This document shows positions 40,250-54,797 of a stretch of 64,000 nucleotides of DNA, in pieces; the first letter of the stretch is position 1; each line of letters begins with the position of its first letter. Source of the stretch: Paraferrimonas haliotis (GTDB taxonomy: Bacteria > Pseudomonadota > Gammaproteobacteria > Enterobacterales > Shewanellaceae); NCBI RefSeq assembly GCF_002282895.1, contig NZ_NRRB01000008.1, positions 1 through 64,000 on the forward strand, given 5' to 3'. A model generated the notes under the pieces. It was not told the DNA's origin, made no database searches, and worked only from the letters and a program-made list of their open reading frames with translations. The position numbers and the translations under genes are program-made.

Positions 40250-40681
40250 TTATTGGTTGGGGATCCACTGAGAAGCCCATGATGTCGCGATATCCTCAGG
40301 GGTCGGATGTACTTGTACATCTATTTCGATCTTATCCACAATGGGTTTAGCACCAAGATCGAGAAGCAAACCTTCCATTTTCTTACCAGCGTAGCAAAAG
40401 GTATCGTAACTGGAATCACCTATCGCAATAACTGCAAATTTAAGCTTGCTTAAACACGGTTTTGATTGAGTTAAATGGTCAAAAAAGGGCTGCAAATTAT
40501 CGGGTAAATCGCCTGCTCCATGGGTAGATGTTATAACCAACCAAGGTGTATCAAGTGACAGTTCTGAAAGGTTCGGACTCGTGTGAACTTCATTATAAAT
40601 GTCATATTGACTACACAAATCACTAATTTCATCCGCGATAAACTCGGCGTTACCTAGGGTACTGCCTACAATAATTTCCAT
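40250..40681 (-). CDS. mioC: MioC flavodoxin-like FMN protein
   Basis: 143 aa. The N-terminal VGSTLGNAEFIADEI is the FMN phosphate-binding loop, with TSTHGAGDLPDNLQPF and IGDSSYDTFC as the other flavin loops. In E. coli, MioC is a small flavodoxin beside oriC whose transcription runs into the origin. Here too it is read toward oriC, so its promoter could influence initiation. Spaced 12 nt from mnmE. Confidence 0.93.
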   Translation of the reverse strand: MEIIVGSTLGNAEFIADEISDLCSQYDIYNEVHTSPNLSELSLDTPWLVITSTHGAGDLPDNLQPFFDHLTQSKPCLSKLKFAVIAIGDSSYDTFCYAGKKMEGLLLDLGAKPIVDKIEIDVQVHPTPEDIATSWASQWIPNQ

Positions 40682-40693
40682 AAATTAAACTTC

Positions 40694-42064
40694 CTATTTC
40701 CCAATGCAAAACGAGGTAAAAATACGGCCAAGTAAATCGTCAGATGTAAATTCACCCGTTATCTCACTAAGCGCTTGTTGAGTCATACGAAGTTCTTCGG
40801 CAAGTAGCTCACCGGCTTGGTATATCTCGAGTTGTTGTTTTCCTAGTTGTAGGTGCTCTTCGGCTTCGTTTAACGCATCAATATGACGGCGTCGAGCGCT
40901 GAAGCCGCCTTCGGTTGAGCCTTGATATCCCATACAGTCTTTTAAATGCTGTCGTAAGCTTTGCAGACCGAGTCCTGTTTTAACCGACAATTTATAAACC
41001 GGGTGGCCATGGTCTGTTACAACCCCCAATTCTTCTCCTGTAATGTCTGCTTTATTCCTTATGACGGTTAACCCAATATTGTTGGGAAGTTTCGCTATAA
41101 ATTCAGGCCAAACTTTCACGGGATCTAATTCATCGGTGGTTGTGCCATCAACCATAAATAGAACGCGATCGGCTTGTTCTATTTCTTCCCAAGCTTTTTC
41201 GATTCCTATGCGTTCTACCGCATCGCGCGCATCTCGCAAACCAGCGGTATCAATAATATGTAAGGGCATTCCATCTAAGTGAATTTGTTCTCTTAGTACG
41301 TCACGGGTAGTCCCTGCAATATCGGTTACAATAGCCGATTCTTTACCCGCTAACGCATTGAGTAAGCTCGATTTACCGGCGTTAGGGCGACCGGCAATCA
41401 CTACTTTCATTCCTTCTCTGATTAGCGCTCCCTGACTGGCTTGTTGCTGCACTTCAGACAACCTGCTAATTATTGCGTTTAGATCTGACGATATTTTGCC
41501 ATCTGAGAGAAAGTCGACTTCTTCTTCAGGGAAATCAATGGCCGCCTCTACATAGATACGAAGCAAAGTAACTTGTTCAACCAACTGATTTACTTGCTTG
41601 GAAAACTCCCCTTGCAACGAATTAAGCGCACTTTTTGCCGCTTGTTCAGAGGTCGCATCAATGAGATCGGCTATTGCCTCAGCTTGAGCCAAATCTAACT
41701 TGTCGTTTAGAAAGGCACGCTCACTAAATTCGCCAGGTTTAGCCGGTCGGACATTGGCAGTTGCTAGCGCAGCTTGGATTAATAGGTCCATAACCACTTG
41801 TCCACCATGGCCTTGTAGCTCAAGCACATCTTCGCCGGTAAAGGAATTTGGTCCTTTAAAGAATAGAGCGATGCCTTGGTCTATCAGTTGCTGGTGACTG
41901 TCTTTGAATGGCAAATATTCAGCCATTCTCGGTTTTGGGCATAATCCGAGTATATTGGTGGCGACCGTGGTCGCTTGTGGGCCAGAAACTCGAACGATAC
42001 CAACGCCACCACGTCCTGGTGCGGTGGCTTGAGCAACGATTGTATCCTGCTGATTTGGGGTCAT
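40694..42064 (-). CDS. mnmE: tRNA modification GTPase MnmE
   Basis: 456 aa. The N-terminal folate-binding domain ([21 protein letters not shown]) is followed by helices carrying an inserted G domain: P-loop [30 protein letters not shown] and NKAD. It ends in the FCIGK motif, whose cysteine is conserved. Partner of MnmG in wobble uridine modification. The ATG at 42064 matches family starts; a TTG four codons upstream is rejected. Confidence 0.97.
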   Translation of the reverse strand: MTPNQQDTIVAQATAPGRGGVGIVRVSGPQATTVATNILGLCPKPRMAEYLPFKDSHQQLIDQGIALFFKGPNSFTGEDVLELQGHGGQVVMDLLIQAALATANVRPAKPGEFSERAFLNDKLDLAQAEAIADLIDATSEQAAKSALNSLQGEFSKQVNQLVEQVTLLRIYVEAAIDFPEEEVDFLSDGKISSDLNAIISRLSEVQQQASQGALIREGMKVVIAGRPNAGKSSLLNALAGKESAIVTDIAGTTRDVLREQIHLDGMPLHIIDTAGLRDARDAVERIGIEKAWEEIEQADRVLFMVDGTTTDELDPVKVWPEFIAKLPNNIGLTVIRNKADITGEELGVVTDHGHPVYKLSVKTGLGLQSLRQHLKDCMGYQGSTEGGFSARRRHIDALNEAEEHLQLGKQQLEIYQAGELLAEELRMTQQALSEITGEFTSDDLLGRIFTSFCIGK

Positions 42065-42086
42065 ATGCTGTCTCAAAAATACAATT

Positions 42087-42115
42087 AAAAAAGGCGACCG
42101 TTTGGTCGCCTTTTT
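42087..42115 (-). terminator. Terminator between yidC and mnmE
   Basis: AAAAGGCGACC, loop GTTT, GGTCGCCTTTT (42089-42114). A T run follows on the minus strand. The stem core AAGGCGACC is the same as in the atp operon terminator at 28345. Confidence 0.9.
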
Positions 42116-42120
42116 GGTGA

Positions 42121-43743
42121 TTATTTAAGGCCTTTTTTCTCTAGGCCTCGGTAGATAATCAATTGTTGGGCGATTGCTACCAAGTTACCAACTAGCCAGT
42201 AGAGTACCAGACCTGCCGGGAACCATATAAAGAATACGACAAATATCATGGGCATCCATTGCATCATTTTTTGTTGCATAGGGTCCATCGTTGCTGGTGT
42301 CGGCTGTAGTTTCTGCATTACATACATGGAAATACCCATCAATGCAGGCATTATGAAGTAAGGATCCATTACCGAGAGATCTTCAAGCCATAGGAATTCT
42401 GCATGGCGAAGATCGACACTTTCAAGAAGCACCCAATAAAGAGCAATGAAAATTGGCATTTGTAATAAGATAGGAAAGCAACCTCCCATTGGGTTTACTT
42501 TTTCTTTCTTATACAACTCCATCATGACTTGACCCATCTTTTGACGATCTTCGCCATAACGCTCTTTAAGTTCTTGCAACTTAGGCTGTAGTTGGCGCAT
42601 TTTCGCCATAGAGGTGTATTGCGCTTTGGTCAACGGGTATAAAAGACCGCGTACCGTAAGCGTAACCAAAATGATTGCAAGGCCCCAGTTGATAACAATA
42701 CTTTGGAAGAACATCAGTACTTTGTTGATAGGCACTGCAAGCCACCAAAGAAAGCCATAATCAACGGTTAGGTTTAACGTTTCTGACAGAGCAGAAAGCG
42801 CTTTTTGATCTTTAGGTCCAATAAACAGATCAGCACTTATGGTTGCTTGGCTATTTGGAGCTACATCTACCAAGCTGCCGCGATAGCCGATATTAGACAA
42901 ACCACCTGATACAACGCTGGTAAAAAGTTTATTCTGCTCGTTTGCTGGCGGCACCCACGCTGAAACGAAGTAGTGTTGCAACATAGCAACCCAACCGCCT
43001 AACGTTTGCTTATCTAGATTAGCTTTCGCCATATCTTCAAAGGTATATTTTTCGTAGCGAGTATCGGTGGTTGAGAAAGCACTGCCACGGTAAGTAGGCA
43101 TCATCAAATTTTTACTTTCTGATGAAATCGATTGCTTTAGCTGACCGTACATTTGCATCTGCAATGATTTATCGGTGGTGTTGTTGATAATATAGCTAAC
43201 CTTAATGTCGTGTTGTCCACGAGTTAAGGAGAATCGTTTGATGTAAGAAGCACCATTAGCTGCTTGGTAAGTAAGATCTACGTCCAGAGTATCTTGGCCA
43301 TCAACAAGTTGATATTGAGTCTTTTCAGAAGCAAAAACGGCACGGCCATTAACACTTGAGTCGATACCATCTCGACCAATCAAACCGCTTTGTGCTGTGT
43401 AGGTAAAACCATCCGTTTGTTCAAGCAATACAAATGGGTCTTCACCATCAAGTTCTTGTTTATGCGTTAGTAACGCGGCGTAAACAATATCACCACCAGT
43501 GGGATCGATATGGAGTTCAAACTGGTCAGTAACAACGGTAATGATTTCTTTGCTAACGGTTTGTGTGTCGGCAATCGACGAATCAGCCATTGGTACATCT
43601 GAACTTGCTGAATCAATACCTGATTGTTGTTCTACTGAAGCAGTTTGGGCGGGTTGAGGGTTTTGCTCAACGGACCATTGCTGCCAAAGGAAAAAACTGA
43701 CAAGCAACAAACCTATCAGCAATAAATTGCGTTGTGATTCCAT
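42121..43743 (-). CDS. yidC: Membrane protein insertase YidC
   Basis: 540 aa. One N-terminal membrane helix ([18 protein letters not shown]) precedes a large periplasmic beta-supersandwich domain (about 60-330). The five-helix insertase core follows (about 345-540), with the conserved arginine in [18 protein letters not shown]. It inserts proteins such as ATP synthase subunit c. Standard rpmH-rnpA-yidD-yidC order, 3 nt after yidD. Confidence 0.97.
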   Translation of the reverse strand: MESQRNLLLIGLLLVSFFLWQQWSVEQNPQPAQTASVEQQSGIDSASSDVPMADSSIADTQTVSKEIITVVTDQFELHIDPTGGDIVYAALLTHKQELDGEDPFVLLEQTDGFTYTAQSGLIGRDGIDSSVNGRAVFASEKTQYQLVDGQDTLDVDLTYQAANGASYIKRFSLTRGQHDIKVSYIINNTTDKSLQMQMYGQLKQSISSESKNLMMPTYRGSAFSTTDTRYEKYTFEDMAKANLDKQTLGGWVAMLQHYFVSAWVPPANEQNKLFTSVVSGGLSNIGYRGSLVDVAPNSQATISADLFIGPKDQKALSALSETLNLTVDYGFLWWLAVPINKVLMFFQSIVINWGLAIILVTLTVRGLLYPLTKAQYTSMAKMRQLQPKLQELKERYGEDRQKMGQVMMELYKKEKVNPMGGCFPILLQMPIFIALYWVLLESVDLRHAEFLWLEDLSVMDPYFIMPALMGISMYVMQKLQPTPATMDPMQQKMMQWMPMIFVVFFIWFPAGLVLYWLVGNLVAIAQQLIIYRGLEKKGLK

Positions 43744-43746
43744 AGC

Positions 43747-44001
43747 CTATTTATTACACCTATTGTGTTTGTCTGGGACAGGGTCTTCTCCGCCCGGATG
43801 TAAAGGATGACATTTTAATATGCGTTTAATGCTTAACCAACTACCAATTAATGTTCCATGCACTTTTATTGCTTGAATTGCGTAGTGCGAACAGGTCGGG
43901 TTAAAGCGACAACGAGGACCTATCATTGGACTGATTACCAATTGATATCCTCGAATAAACTTAATAATTAGCCATTGCAGCGGCGACCAAGTTTGCGCCA
44001 T
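43747..44001 (-). CDS. yidD: Membrane protein insertion efficiency factor YidD
   Basis: 84 aa. The family signature [20 protein letters not shown] and [13 protein letters not shown], with its three cysteines, is intact. It is an amphipathic, membrane-associated helper of YidC. Its first 34 nt overlap the end of rnpA in another frame, which implies translational coupling. Confidence 0.95.
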   Translation of the reverse strand: MAQTWSPLQWLIIKFIRGYQLVISPMIGPRCRFNPTCSHYAIQAIKVHGTLIGSWLSIKRILKCHPLHPGGEDPVPDKHNRCNK

Positions 44002-44324
44002 AGCTTTCTTACCAATTTATGTATTGCTTCGTTATCCATGTGTTGTAGATCTTTCTTGCATATGGCAACGATATCGACTGCCGGCAGTTCGTGCTGATGT
44101 TGCCGGAAACTTTCTCGCATAATTCTTTTAATGCGATTGCGTCTGCATGCGAGTTTAACTTGTTTTTTAGCTACAGTCAGTCCCAGGCGTGGATGTTCCT
44201 GTTCATTTGTGATCGCTAAAAGGGTTATTTCTGGAGTAGAAGCCCGTACAGGCTTGGAGAAAACTTTTTGAAAATTTTTGGGAGTTAACAGACGTAACTC
44301 CCTAGGAAAGGTGTAATGATCCAC
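43968..44324 (-). CDS. rnpA: Ribonuclease P protein component
   Basis: 118 aa basic protein that binds RNase P RNA for tRNA 5' maturation. The RNR motif [16 protein letters not shown] (about 60-75) and the N-terminal [16 protein letters not shown] are typical. It is 19 nt downstream of rpmH and overlaps yidD. Confidence 0.95.
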   Translation of the reverse strand: MDHYTFPRELRLLTPKNFQKVFSKPVRASTPEITLLAITNEQEHPRLGLTVAKKQVKLACRRNRIKRIMRESFRQHQHELPAVDIVAICKKDLQHMDNEAIHKLVRKLWRKLGRRCNG

Positions 44325-44343
44325 CTTTTATACCTGACTCGGC

Positions 44344-44481
44344 TTAAACAGCTAAGCTAGCACGACCTTTAGCACGGCGACGAGCCAATACTTTGCGGCC
44401 ATTTTTAGTTGCCATACGAGCGCGGAAGCCGTGAGTACGCTTGCGCTTCAGGTTCGTTGGTTGAAAAGTACGTTTACTCAT
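44344..44481 (-). CDS. rpmH: 50S ribosomal protein L34
   Basis: 45 aa, read directly from the minus strand. It starts [19 protein letters not shown] and continues through [19 protein letters not shown], the invariant L34 pattern. GGAGG-type site (TTGCCTCCA read as its complement) lies just before the ATG. First gene of the rpmH-rnpA-yidD-yidC operon. Confidence 0.97.
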   Translation of the reverse strand: MSKRTFQPTNLKRKRTHGFRARMATKNGRKVLARRRAKGRASLAV

Positions 44482-44559
44482 TGGAGGCAATCCGTCTTTG
44501 GTTAGTTAAGTTCACACCAAAACCTAATAAAAGTTAGTCTTGGCAAAAAAAGAGGGCGA

Positions 44560-44588
44560 ATTGTAATCACTTTATTTAGGCACGTCAA
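44560..44588 (-). promoter_or_regulatory. Sigma70 promoter of rpmH
   Basis: Minus-strand TTGACG (44583-44588), 17-bp spacer, TACAAT (44560-44565), about 80 nt upstream of rpmH. The near-consensus hexamers fit a highly expressed ribosomal-protein operon. Confidence 0.75.
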
Positions 44589-44599
44589 TACAAACGAGC

Positions 44600-44924
44600 T
44601 CAGATCCGCTAATAAATCGAGATTAATGGGTTCGGTCACGATTTTTTGAATAAAACTTGTGGATAAGTTTGTGGATCAACACAAGATGTAGTGGTTCTTT
44701 GTGAAACGCTTGCGATCTGACTCGTTATCAATGAGATCGATCACAACTCAAGCCTACCCTGTATTTGCGAATAATTATAGCTTACGTTCGCGGTTGCGAT
44801 CCGTGTCGATCGCAGGGATCACAGAGTTGGATCAAGTTGGGGATAAATGCAGTGATCCTATGGTGATTTACGCCCGCTCAAGATAGAATATCCACATTAA
44901 TAAGATCCTATTGGGGATAAAATA
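44600..44924. promoter_or_regulatory. dnaA upstream region with DnaA boxes and clustered GATC sites
   Basis: The 443-bp rpmH-dnaA gap (44482-44924) holds no gene. It contains DnaA boxes TGTGGATAA (44658-44666) and ATATCCACA (44888-44896), plus a weaker TGTGGATCA (44670-44678). About eleven GATC sites lie between 44603 and 44906. This suits DnaA autoregulation and SeqA/Dam control of dnaA. In pseudomonads this same gap is the origin, so a subsidiary origin role cannot be excluded. Confidence 0.7.
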
Positions 44925-46301
44925 GTGACCGTGTCGCTTTGGCAGCAATGCTGCGAGCAACTTCAGGATGAATTGCCTGCTCAGCAATACAATATGTGGA
45001 TACGTCCACTTCAAGCAGAACTAGAAAAAGACAGTTTAGTTCTTTATGCACCTAATCGATTTGTATTGGACTGGGTACGAGACAAATACCTTAATACCAT
45101 CAACCAGTTTCTTACTGCCAATTTGGGTGGCGATGCGCCATTACTTAAATTTGAAGTTGGTAGTAGACCCGTTCCGGTTAAACCGGCAACAACGCCGATG
45201 CCAAGTCGTCGAGTTGCGCCTGTTGTTCAAAAACAAAAACAACCTGAAGACGCTTCCAGTAAAGTAGAAAGACCATCTCATAGAAGCAATATTAACCCTA
45301 CTTATCATTTTGATAATTTTGTAGAGGGTAAGTCGAATCAGTTAGGCCGAGCAGCGGCTATGCAAGTGTCGGAAAATCCTGGCGGAGCCTACAATCCATT
45401 GTTCTTGTATGGTGGTACAGGACTCGGTAAAACGCATTTACTGCATGCTGTCGGTAACGGCATTATGGAAGCAAAGCCCGATGCTAAAGTTGTTTATATG
45501 CACTCAGAGCGTTTTGTTCAAGACATGGTAAAGGCGCTCCAAACCAATGCCATTGAGGAATTTAAACGGTATTACCGCAGTGTTGATGCCTTGCTCATCG
45601 ATGATATCCAATTTTTTGCTAAGAAAGACCGGACACAAGAAGAGTTTTTTCATACCTTCAATGCCTTGTTAGAAGGTAATCATCAGATTATTTTGACGTC
45701 CGACCGATACCCTAAAGAGATTGAAGGGGTTGAAGATAGATTAAAATCGCGCTTCGGTTGGGGATTAACGGTCGCTATTGAGCCGCCAGAACTTGAAACT
45801 AGAGTCGCTATTTTGATGCGAAAAGCGGAAGAAAGTGGCATTCATTTGCCCGATGAAGTGGCTTTTTTTATTGCGAAAAGATTGCGCTCTAACGTTCGAG
45901 AGCTCGAAGGGGCGCTCAATAGGGTGATTGCGAATGCTAATTTTACCGGACGCCCAATTACTATCGACTTTGTGCGTGAAGCTCTAAGAGATTTATTAGC
46001 CTTACAAGAAAAATTAGTTACCATAGATAATATTCAGAAAACCGTAGCCGAGTACTATAAGATCAAAGTGGCTGATTTACTGTCTAAGCGTCGTTCCCGT
46101 AGCGTTGCACGTCCAAGACAGGTAGCAATGGCGCTGGCTAAAGAGTTGACCACCCGCAGCTTACCTGAAATTGGTGATGCATTTGGTGGGCGAGACCATA
46201 CAACGGTTTTACATGCTTGTCGCAAGATTGAACAGCTTCGCGAAGAAAGTCATGATATAAAAGAAGATTACGCAAACTTAATTCGTACTTTGTCGTCATA
46301 A
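44925..46301 (+). CDS. dnaA: Chromosomal replication initiator protein DnaA
   Basis: 458 aa. Domain I ([23 protein letters not shown]) and a short linker precede the AAA+ domain with Walker [10 protein letters not shown] (about 165-173) and Walker [10 protein letters not shown]. Domain IV has the DnaA-box reading motif [14 protein letters not shown] near the C-terminus. The start is GTG at 44925, as is usual for dnaA, with GGGGA upstream. Head of the dnaA-dnaN-recF-gyrB cluster. Confidence 0.98.
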   Translation: MTVSLWQQCCEQLQDELPAQQYNMWIRPLQAELEKDSLVLYAPNRFVLDWVRDKYLNTINQFLTANLGGDAPLLKFEVGSRPVPVKPATTPMPSRRVAPVVQKQKQPEDASSKVERPSHRSNINPTYHFDNFVEGKSNQLGRAAAMQVSENPGGAYNPLFLYGGTGLGKTHLLHAVGNGIMEAKPDAKVVYMHSERFVQDMVKALQTNAIEEFKRYYRSVDALLIDDIQFFAKKDRTQEEFFHTFNALLEGNHQIILTSDRYPKEIEGVEDRLKSRFGWGLTVAIEPPELETRVAILMRKAEESGIHLPDEVAFFIAKRLRSNVRELEGALNRVIANANFTGRPITIDFVREALRDLLALQEKLVTIDNIQKTVAEYYKIKVADLLSKRRSRSVARPRQVAMALAKELTTRSLPEIGDAFGGRDHTTVLHACRKIEQLREESHDIKEDYANLIRTLSS

Positions 46302-46324
46302 CGTAAATAGGGAATGGGTAAACC

Positions 46325-47425
46325 ATGAAATTTACAATTAATAGGGACAGTTTATTAAAACCGATTCAGCTTGTTTCGGGAGCCGTTGAACGACGCCATA
46401 ACCTTCCCATTTTATCTAACATCCTGGTAGAAGTAAGTACTAACCAACTTAGGCTCACCGGGACCGACCTTGAAGTAGAGCTTGTAGGGCAAACGCCATT
46501 AGAAGGTGCATTAGTAGAAGGGAAAACTACGGTACCAGCGAAAAAGTTTTTAGATATCGTTCGCTCGCTGCCCGATCAGTCAGAGGTTAAGGTTGAGCAG
46601 CAGGAAAACCGATTGCTCATACGTTGTGGCCGCAGTCGTTTTTCATTGGCAACCTTACCAGCGGAAGAATATCCAAATGTTGATGATTGGAACCCAGAAG
46701 TAGAGTTTGATTTAACTCAAGGGACCTTGAAGTCCTTGATCGACTCAACCCAATTCTCTATGGCTAACCAAGACGTTCGCTATTACCTAAACGGGCTATT
46801 ATTTGAGACCGAAGGTAATACATTACGAGCGGTTGCTACCGATGGTCATCGCTTGGCGTTGAGCTACAGAATGATTGAAGCGTCGTTGCCAGAAAAGCAA
46901 GTTATTGTGCCGCGCAAAGGGGTTATCGAGCTAAGTCGTTTGTTTGAGTCTGATGACGCGTTAATCCACATTGCTATTGGCGAAAACAGTATTCGTGCTG
47001 TAACAGAAAAGGCAACACTCACCAGTAAGTTGGTTGATGGCCGATTCCCCGATTATCGGCGGGTTTTACCCAAAGGGGGTGACAAAGTTGTGGTCGCGGA
47101 TAGAGAGTGGTTGCGACAATGTTTGTTGCGCGCCTCAATTTTATCTAATGAAAAATTCCGAGGGGTTCGAGTTCAACTAGAAACCGACCTTCTTAAAATA
47201 ACCGCAAATAATCCAGAGCAGGAAGAAGCCGAAGAGATTATGGATGTGGACTATCAAAACACTCAGTTAGAAATTGGCTTTAATGTCAGCTATCTGTTGG
47301 ATGTTATGAACAGTCTTCCCTCAAAAGACGTTCGAATTACACTGATAGATGGTAATTCCAGCGCATTGATTGAAAACCATGATCAAGACGACTCTATGTA
47401 CGTGGTTATGCCGATGCGCTTGTAG
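46325..47425 (+). CDS. dnaN: DNA polymerase III sliding clamp (beta)
   Basis: 366 aa, the same length as E. coli DnaN. Three repeated clamp domains, with HNLPILSNILVE, ATDGHRLA and the C-terminal YVVMPMRL hydrophobic pocket ending intact. 23 nt after dnaA and 11 nt before recF. Confidence 0.98.
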   Translation: MKFTINRDSLLKPIQLVSGAVERRHNLPILSNILVEVSTNQLRLTGTDLEVELVGQTPLEGALVEGKTTVPAKKFLDIVRSLPDQSEVKVEQQENRLLIRCGRSRFSLATLPAEEYPNVDDWNPEVEFDLTQGTLKSLIDSTQFSMANQDVRYYLNGLLFETEGNTLRAVATDGHRLALSYRMIEASLPEKQVIVPRKGVIELSRLFESDDALIHIAIGENSIRAVTEKATLTSKLVDGRFPDYRRVLPKGGDKVVVADREWLRQCLLRASILSNEKFRGVRVQLETDLLKITANNPEQEEAEEIMDVDYQNTQLEIGFNVSYLLDVMNSLPSKDVRITLIDGNSSALIENHDQDDSMYVVMPMRL

Positions 47426-47436
47426 CCTTTTAATCA

Positions 47437-50960
<3,524 letters not shown>

Positions 50961-50980
50961 TAAGCAAAGTATTAGCCACT

Positions 50981-51011
50981 AAAAAGCCACTCTATAGAGT
51001 GGCTTTTTTTT
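50981..51011 (+). terminator. Terminator after gyrB
   Basis: AAAAGCCACTCTA and its exact complement TAGAGTGGCTTTT form a 13-bp palindrome followed by more Ts. A DnaA box TGTGGATAA starts at its end (51011-51019). Confidence 0.93.
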
Positions 51012-51054
51012 GTGGATAAGTTTGTTGATTACGATCGAACCGGATCCGAGTTAA

Positions 51055-53118
51055 TTACTGTAAAACAGAGATATCGGCTACCAATAGAAATTGATTTCTG
51101 AGCTGATTAAGTAAGGCTAATCGGTTCTGTTTTAAAGCCGGGTCGTCGGCCATAACCATAACGTTATCGAAGAACGCATCGATGTTTGCTCGCAATTCAG
51201 CAAGACTAGTGAGCACTTGCTGATATTCGCCTTTAGCTGCTAGCACATCGAGTCCCTTACTAACTTGTTGCAGCTGCTCAGCTAACGCTATTTCTGCAGG
51301 CTCTTGCAGTAAGCTAGCAGTTAACTCAGCGCCTAATTCGCTGCTATTTTTAGCCAGAATATTGCCAACCCGCTTGTTCGCTGCTGCGAGGGCTTCTGCC
51401 TGCTCCAATCCGCGGAAGTGGTTCACTGCTTTAACACGGTGATCAAAGTCGGTAGGTGAAGTAGGGCGTCTCGCTAATACTGCTTGAATAACGTCAACAC
51501 TAATTCCCTGTTCTTGATACCAACTTCTAAAGCGACCAAGCAAAAAATCGATAACCTCATTTGCGGTATTTTCATTACTCAAGTTCGATTGATGCTGCGC
51601 CACCGAATACTTAATTAAGGGCTGTAGATCCAACTTAAGTTGATTGTCTACGATAATTCTGAGGGTACCAATGGCGGCGCGACGAAGTGCAAAGGGGTCT
51701 TTATCGCCCTTAGGTGGTTGATTAATGCCAAAAATTCCAGTGAGCGTGTCTAGTTTTTCTGCCAAAGCTACCGCTATTGAAACTGGGTGGCTCGGAACTC
51801 GGTCACCAGAAAATTTAGGTAAGTATTGTTCACTGATAGCAACCGCAACGGCTTCGCTTTCGCCATCTAGGCGAGCATAGTGCATACCCATTACGCCTTG
51901 GGTATCGGTAAATTCCATTACCATTTCGGTCATTAAATCGGTCTTTGACAGTAGGCCAGCACGCTGAGCATCGGCTACGTTCGCACCCAATAACTCGGCA
52001 ACTTGCCCGGCTATCGCGGAAATGCGTTCAGATCGCGCTTTCAAGCTTCCTAATTGCTTCTGAAAGGTGACACCTGAAAGGCTTTCAAGGCGCGATTGCA
52101 ATGAATGTTTACGGTCGGTTTTAAAGAAAAACTCAGCATCTGCAAGTCGTGGGCGCACAACTTTTTCATTTCCATCGATAACCTGATTAGGATCTTTCGA
52201 CTCGATATTTGAAACGAAAATAAATTTAGGCAGTAACTCTCCGGCTTCATCGTATACTGGGAAGTACTTTTGGTCGCCTTTCATGGTGTAGACCAGTGCT
52301 TCGCTAGGTACAGTAAGAAATTCCGGATCGAAGCTTGCTATTAAAATAACAGGCCACTCTACTAACGAAGTTACTTCTTCGACCAAAGCGTCGTCTAAAT
52401 CGGCCTTGCCACCAACAGCGTTTGCCGCTTGAGTAACTCCGTTTAGAATAAATGCTTTGCGAGATTCGTAGTCGGCTATCACTTTGCCTTGTTTCTCTAG
52501 GCTAGTTAGATAGTCATCAGCATGCGTTAAGGTTAACTCTTGGTCTCCCATAAATCGATGGCCGCGAATGACTCTACCGCTCTCGATATCCAAAACTTTG
52601 GCAGGAATTAGTTGGTCACCGTAAAGCATTGTTAAGGTGTGGACAGGTCGAATAAATTGAGTACGACTGCTTCCCCAGCGCATTGGCTTTGGAATTGGCA
52701 GTTTAGAAACGGCCGTATTGACGATTTCTGGAAGCAGTTGAGCAACGGTTTTTCCTTGGACCTCTGCTTTAAAAAGCAACCATTCGCCTTTGTCTGTGGC
52801 TACCCGTTCAGCTTCTTCAACCGTTATGCCATTGGAGCGAGCCCAACCCTGTGCTGCTTTTGTTGGGTTACCATCACTGTCGAATGCCGCTTTTACTGAA
52901 GGCCCCTTTTTTTCAACGACCTTGTCAGGTTGCGTATTGGCTAGCTGAGTAACGGTAACGGCCAAGCGTCGGGGGGCCGCGTGCCATGTTATCGTCTCAA
53001 AAGAAAGTTCTGCAGCGTCCAATTGCGTTTCAATATTGTCACTTAGGCTTTGTGCAAGTTGGCGAAGTGACTTTGGCGGTAGCTCTTCGGTACCGAGTTC
53101 TAATAGGAAGTTCTGCAT
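51055..53118 (-). CDS. glyS: Glycine--tRNA ligase beta subunit
   Basis: 687 aa. The N-terminal [18 protein letters not shown] and conserved [11 protein letters not shown] and [17 protein letters not shown] stretches identify the beta chain of the bacterial heterotetrameric enzyme. The C-terminal anticodon-binding region follows. One nucleotide separates it from glyQ. Confidence 0.97.
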   Translation of the reverse strand: MQNFLLELGTEELPPKSLRQLAQSLSDNIETQLDAAELSFETITWHAAPRRLAVTVTQLANTQPDKVVEKKGPSVKAAFDSDGNPTKAAQGWARSNGITVEEAERVATDKGEWLLFKAEVQGKTVAQLLPEIVNTAVSKLPIPKPMRWGSSRTQFIRPVHTLTMLYGDQLIPAKVLDIESGRVIRGHRFMGDQELTLTHADDYLTSLEKQGKVIADYESRKAFILNGVTQAANAVGGKADLDDALVEEVTSLVEWPVILIASFDPEFLTVPSEALVYTMKGDQKYFPVYDEAGELLPKFIFVSNIESKDPNQVIDGNEKVVRPRLADAEFFFKTDRKHSLQSRLESLSGVTFQKQLGSLKARSERISAIAGQVAELLGANVADAQRAGLLSKTDLMTEMVMEFTDTQGVMGMHYARLDGESEAVAVAISEQYLPKFSGDRVPSHPVSIAVALAEKLDTLTGIFGINQPPKGDKDPFALRRAAIGTLRIIVDNQLKLDLQPLIKYSVAQHQSNLSNENTANEVIDFLLGRFRSWYQEQGISVDVIQAVLARRPTSPTDFDHRVKAVNHFRGLEQAEALAAANKRVGNILAKNSSELGAELTASLLQEPAEIALAEQLQQVSKGLDVLAAKGEYQQVLTSLAELRANIDAFFDNVMVMADDPALKQNRLALLNQLRNQFLLVADISVLQ

Positions 53119-53119
53119 C

Positions 53120-54034
53120 TTATTTCTCTTCCTTTGAGTTCATAGGAAAACCAAGTGCTTCACGAGCATTATAATAGGCTTGTGCTACACCTTTGGACAT
53201 AGCTCGGACACGCAAAATATAGCGTTGGCGTTCGGTCACTGATATTGCGTGGCGTGCATCTAGCAAATTAAAGGCGTGGCTTGCTTTCATTACTTGCTCA
53301 TACGCAGGTAGGGGTAAAGCTGGCTCAAGCGCTAGCAACTTATTACACGCCTGCTCGCATTGATCAAACGTCGCAAACAAAACCTCGACATCAGCGTGTT
53401 CAAAATTATACGTCGATTGCTCTACTTCGTTTTGATGGAATACATCACCATAGGTAATTTTACCCATAGGACCATCTGTCCAAACTAAGTCGTACACGGA
53501 ATCTACACCCTGGATGTACATGGCTAATCGCTCAAGACCGTAGGTTATCTCGCCGGTTACGGGTGCACACTCAAGTCCACCCACCTGCTGGAAATAGGTG
53601 AATTGGGTTACTTCCATGCCATTTAACCAAACTTCCCAACCTAAACCCCAGGCGCCTAATGTTGGACTTTCCCAGTTATCTTCTACGAAGCGAATGTCGT
53701 GAATTTCTGGATCCACACCTAACGCTTTCAAAGAACCTAAATACAGCTCCTGAATATTGGATGGTGAGGGCTTTAGAACGACTTGGAACTGATAGTAGTG
53801 CTGCATACGGTTTGGGTTTTCCCCGTAGCGACCATCGGTTGGGCGACGGCACGGTTGTACGTATGCACTGCTCATGGGTTCAGGCCCAATAGCTCGTAAA
53901 AATGTTTGTGGATGAAAGGTTCCAGCCCCAACTTCCATATCTAGAGGTTGTACTATTGCACATCCTTGTTCGGCCCAATAATCTTGAAGCGTCAAGATAA
54001 AACCTTGGAAAGTCTTTATATCGTATTTCGGCAT
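53120..54034 (-). CDS. glyQ: Glycine--tRNA ligase alpha subunit
   Basis: 304 aa catalytic alpha chain. [31 protein letters not shown] and [20 protein letters not shown] include class II motifs 1 and 2. The ATG at 54034 ([12 protein letters not shown]) gives the family length; an upstream TTG start would add 22 unrelated residues. Cotranscribed with glyS. Confidence 0.97.
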   Translation of the reverse strand: MPKYDIKTFQGFILTLQDYWAEQGCAIVQPLDMEVGAGTFHPQTFLRAIGPEPMSSAYVQPCRRPTDGRYGENPNRMQHYYQFQVVLKPSPSNIQELYLGSLKALGVDPEIHDIRFVEDNWESPTLGAWGLGWEVWLNGMEVTQFTYFQQVGGLECAPVTGEITYGLERLAMYIQGVDSVYDLVWTDGPMGKITYGDVFHQNEVEQSTYNFEHADVEVLFATFDQCEQACNKLLALEPALPLPAYEQVMKASHAFNLLDARHAISVTERQRYILRVRAMSKGVAQAYYNAREALGFPMNSKEEK

Positions 54035-54156
54035 GATGGCTCTGCTAATTCTAGACTGACAATTTCTGAATGTATGATCCGACAAAGTATACCTTGTCAA
54101 CCGGCCTGAATGTAGGTTAATTTTTAAGTCACAGCATTATTTTCAAAAGGTTGGAT

Positions 54157-54729
54157 ATGTGTCGTTGTAGTTGGGTTACCAAAGAGCCTATTTATATTGA
54201 ATATCATGACAAGGTATGGGGTAGAGCGGTCTTCGACGAATACGAGCTTTTCGAAAAACTCTGCTTGGACGGTCAGCAAGCAGGCCTGTCTTGGTTAACG
54301 GTGTTGAAAAAACAAGAAAGTTATCGTCTGGCCTACGATAACTTCGACCCTTACAAAATAGCCCTATACGATCAAGAGAAAGTAGAACGGTTGCTAAATG
54401 ATAAAGGCATTATAAGAAACCGCTTGAAAATTGAGTCCATCATTCGAAATGCTAAAGGTTTTATCGCGATAAAAGAGCAAGGATTAGATTTTTCGGAGTT
54501 TCTGTGGGGATTTGTAGATGGCAAACAAATCGTTAATCAGTGGAGTAGAGAAGAGCAATTACCTACTGAAACTGAGGCATCAAGGAACATGTCGAAGGCA
54601 CTGAAAAAGCTAGGGTTTAACTTCGTAGGGCCCACGATTTGTTATGCGTTTATGCAGGCAGTGGGCATGGTGAACGATCATAGAGTTGACTGTTTGGCCT
54701 ATCAGGCATCGATTTTGAAAAAAGACTAA
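54157..54729 (+). CDS. tag: DNA-3-methyladenine glycosylase I
   Basis: 190 aa base-excision enzyme removing 3-methyladenine. MCRCSWVTKEPIYIEYHDKVWG supplies the N-terminal zinc ligand cysteine. LCLDGQQAGLSWLTVLKK and the NRLKIESIIRNAKGF helix-hairpin-helix follow. FVGPTICYAFMQAVGMVNDH holds the further zinc-site histidine and cysteine. The ATG at 54157 has AAGG 6 nt upstream; a TTG two codons earlier is rejected. Divergent from glyQ. Confidence 0.95.
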   Translation: MCRCSWVTKEPIYIEYHDKVWGRAVFDEYELFEKLCLDGQQAGLSWLTVLKKQESYRLAYDNFDPYKIALYDQEKVERLLNDKGIIRNRLKIESIIRNAKGFIAIKEQGLDFSEFLWGFVDGKQIVNQWSREEQLPTETEASRNMSKALKKLGFNFVGPTICYAFMQAVGMVNDHRVDCLAYQASILKKD

Positions 54730-54732
54730 TAA

Positions 54733-54748
54733 TGTTTCACGTGGAACA
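54733..54748. promoter_or_regulatory. parS-like site 2 (after tag)
   Basis: TGTTTCACGTGGAACA matches the parS consensus at 15 of 16 positions; its reverse complement TGTTCCACGTGAAACA is a common natural parS form. It lies in the intergenic gap just before the tag terminator. Confidence 0.9.
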
Positions 54749-54750
54749 TT

Positions 54751-54782
54751 AAAAAAGGGAAGCTCTAAAGCTTCCCTTTTTT
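54751..54782 (+). terminator. Bidirectional terminator between tag and the amidohydrolase gene
   Basis: AAAAAAGGGAAGCT, loop CTAA, AGCTTCCCTTTTTT. The stem is flanked by A and T runs on both sides, so it can stop both convergent transcripts. Confidence 0.93.
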
Positions 54783-54797
54783 AATCAGCTCAATCTA

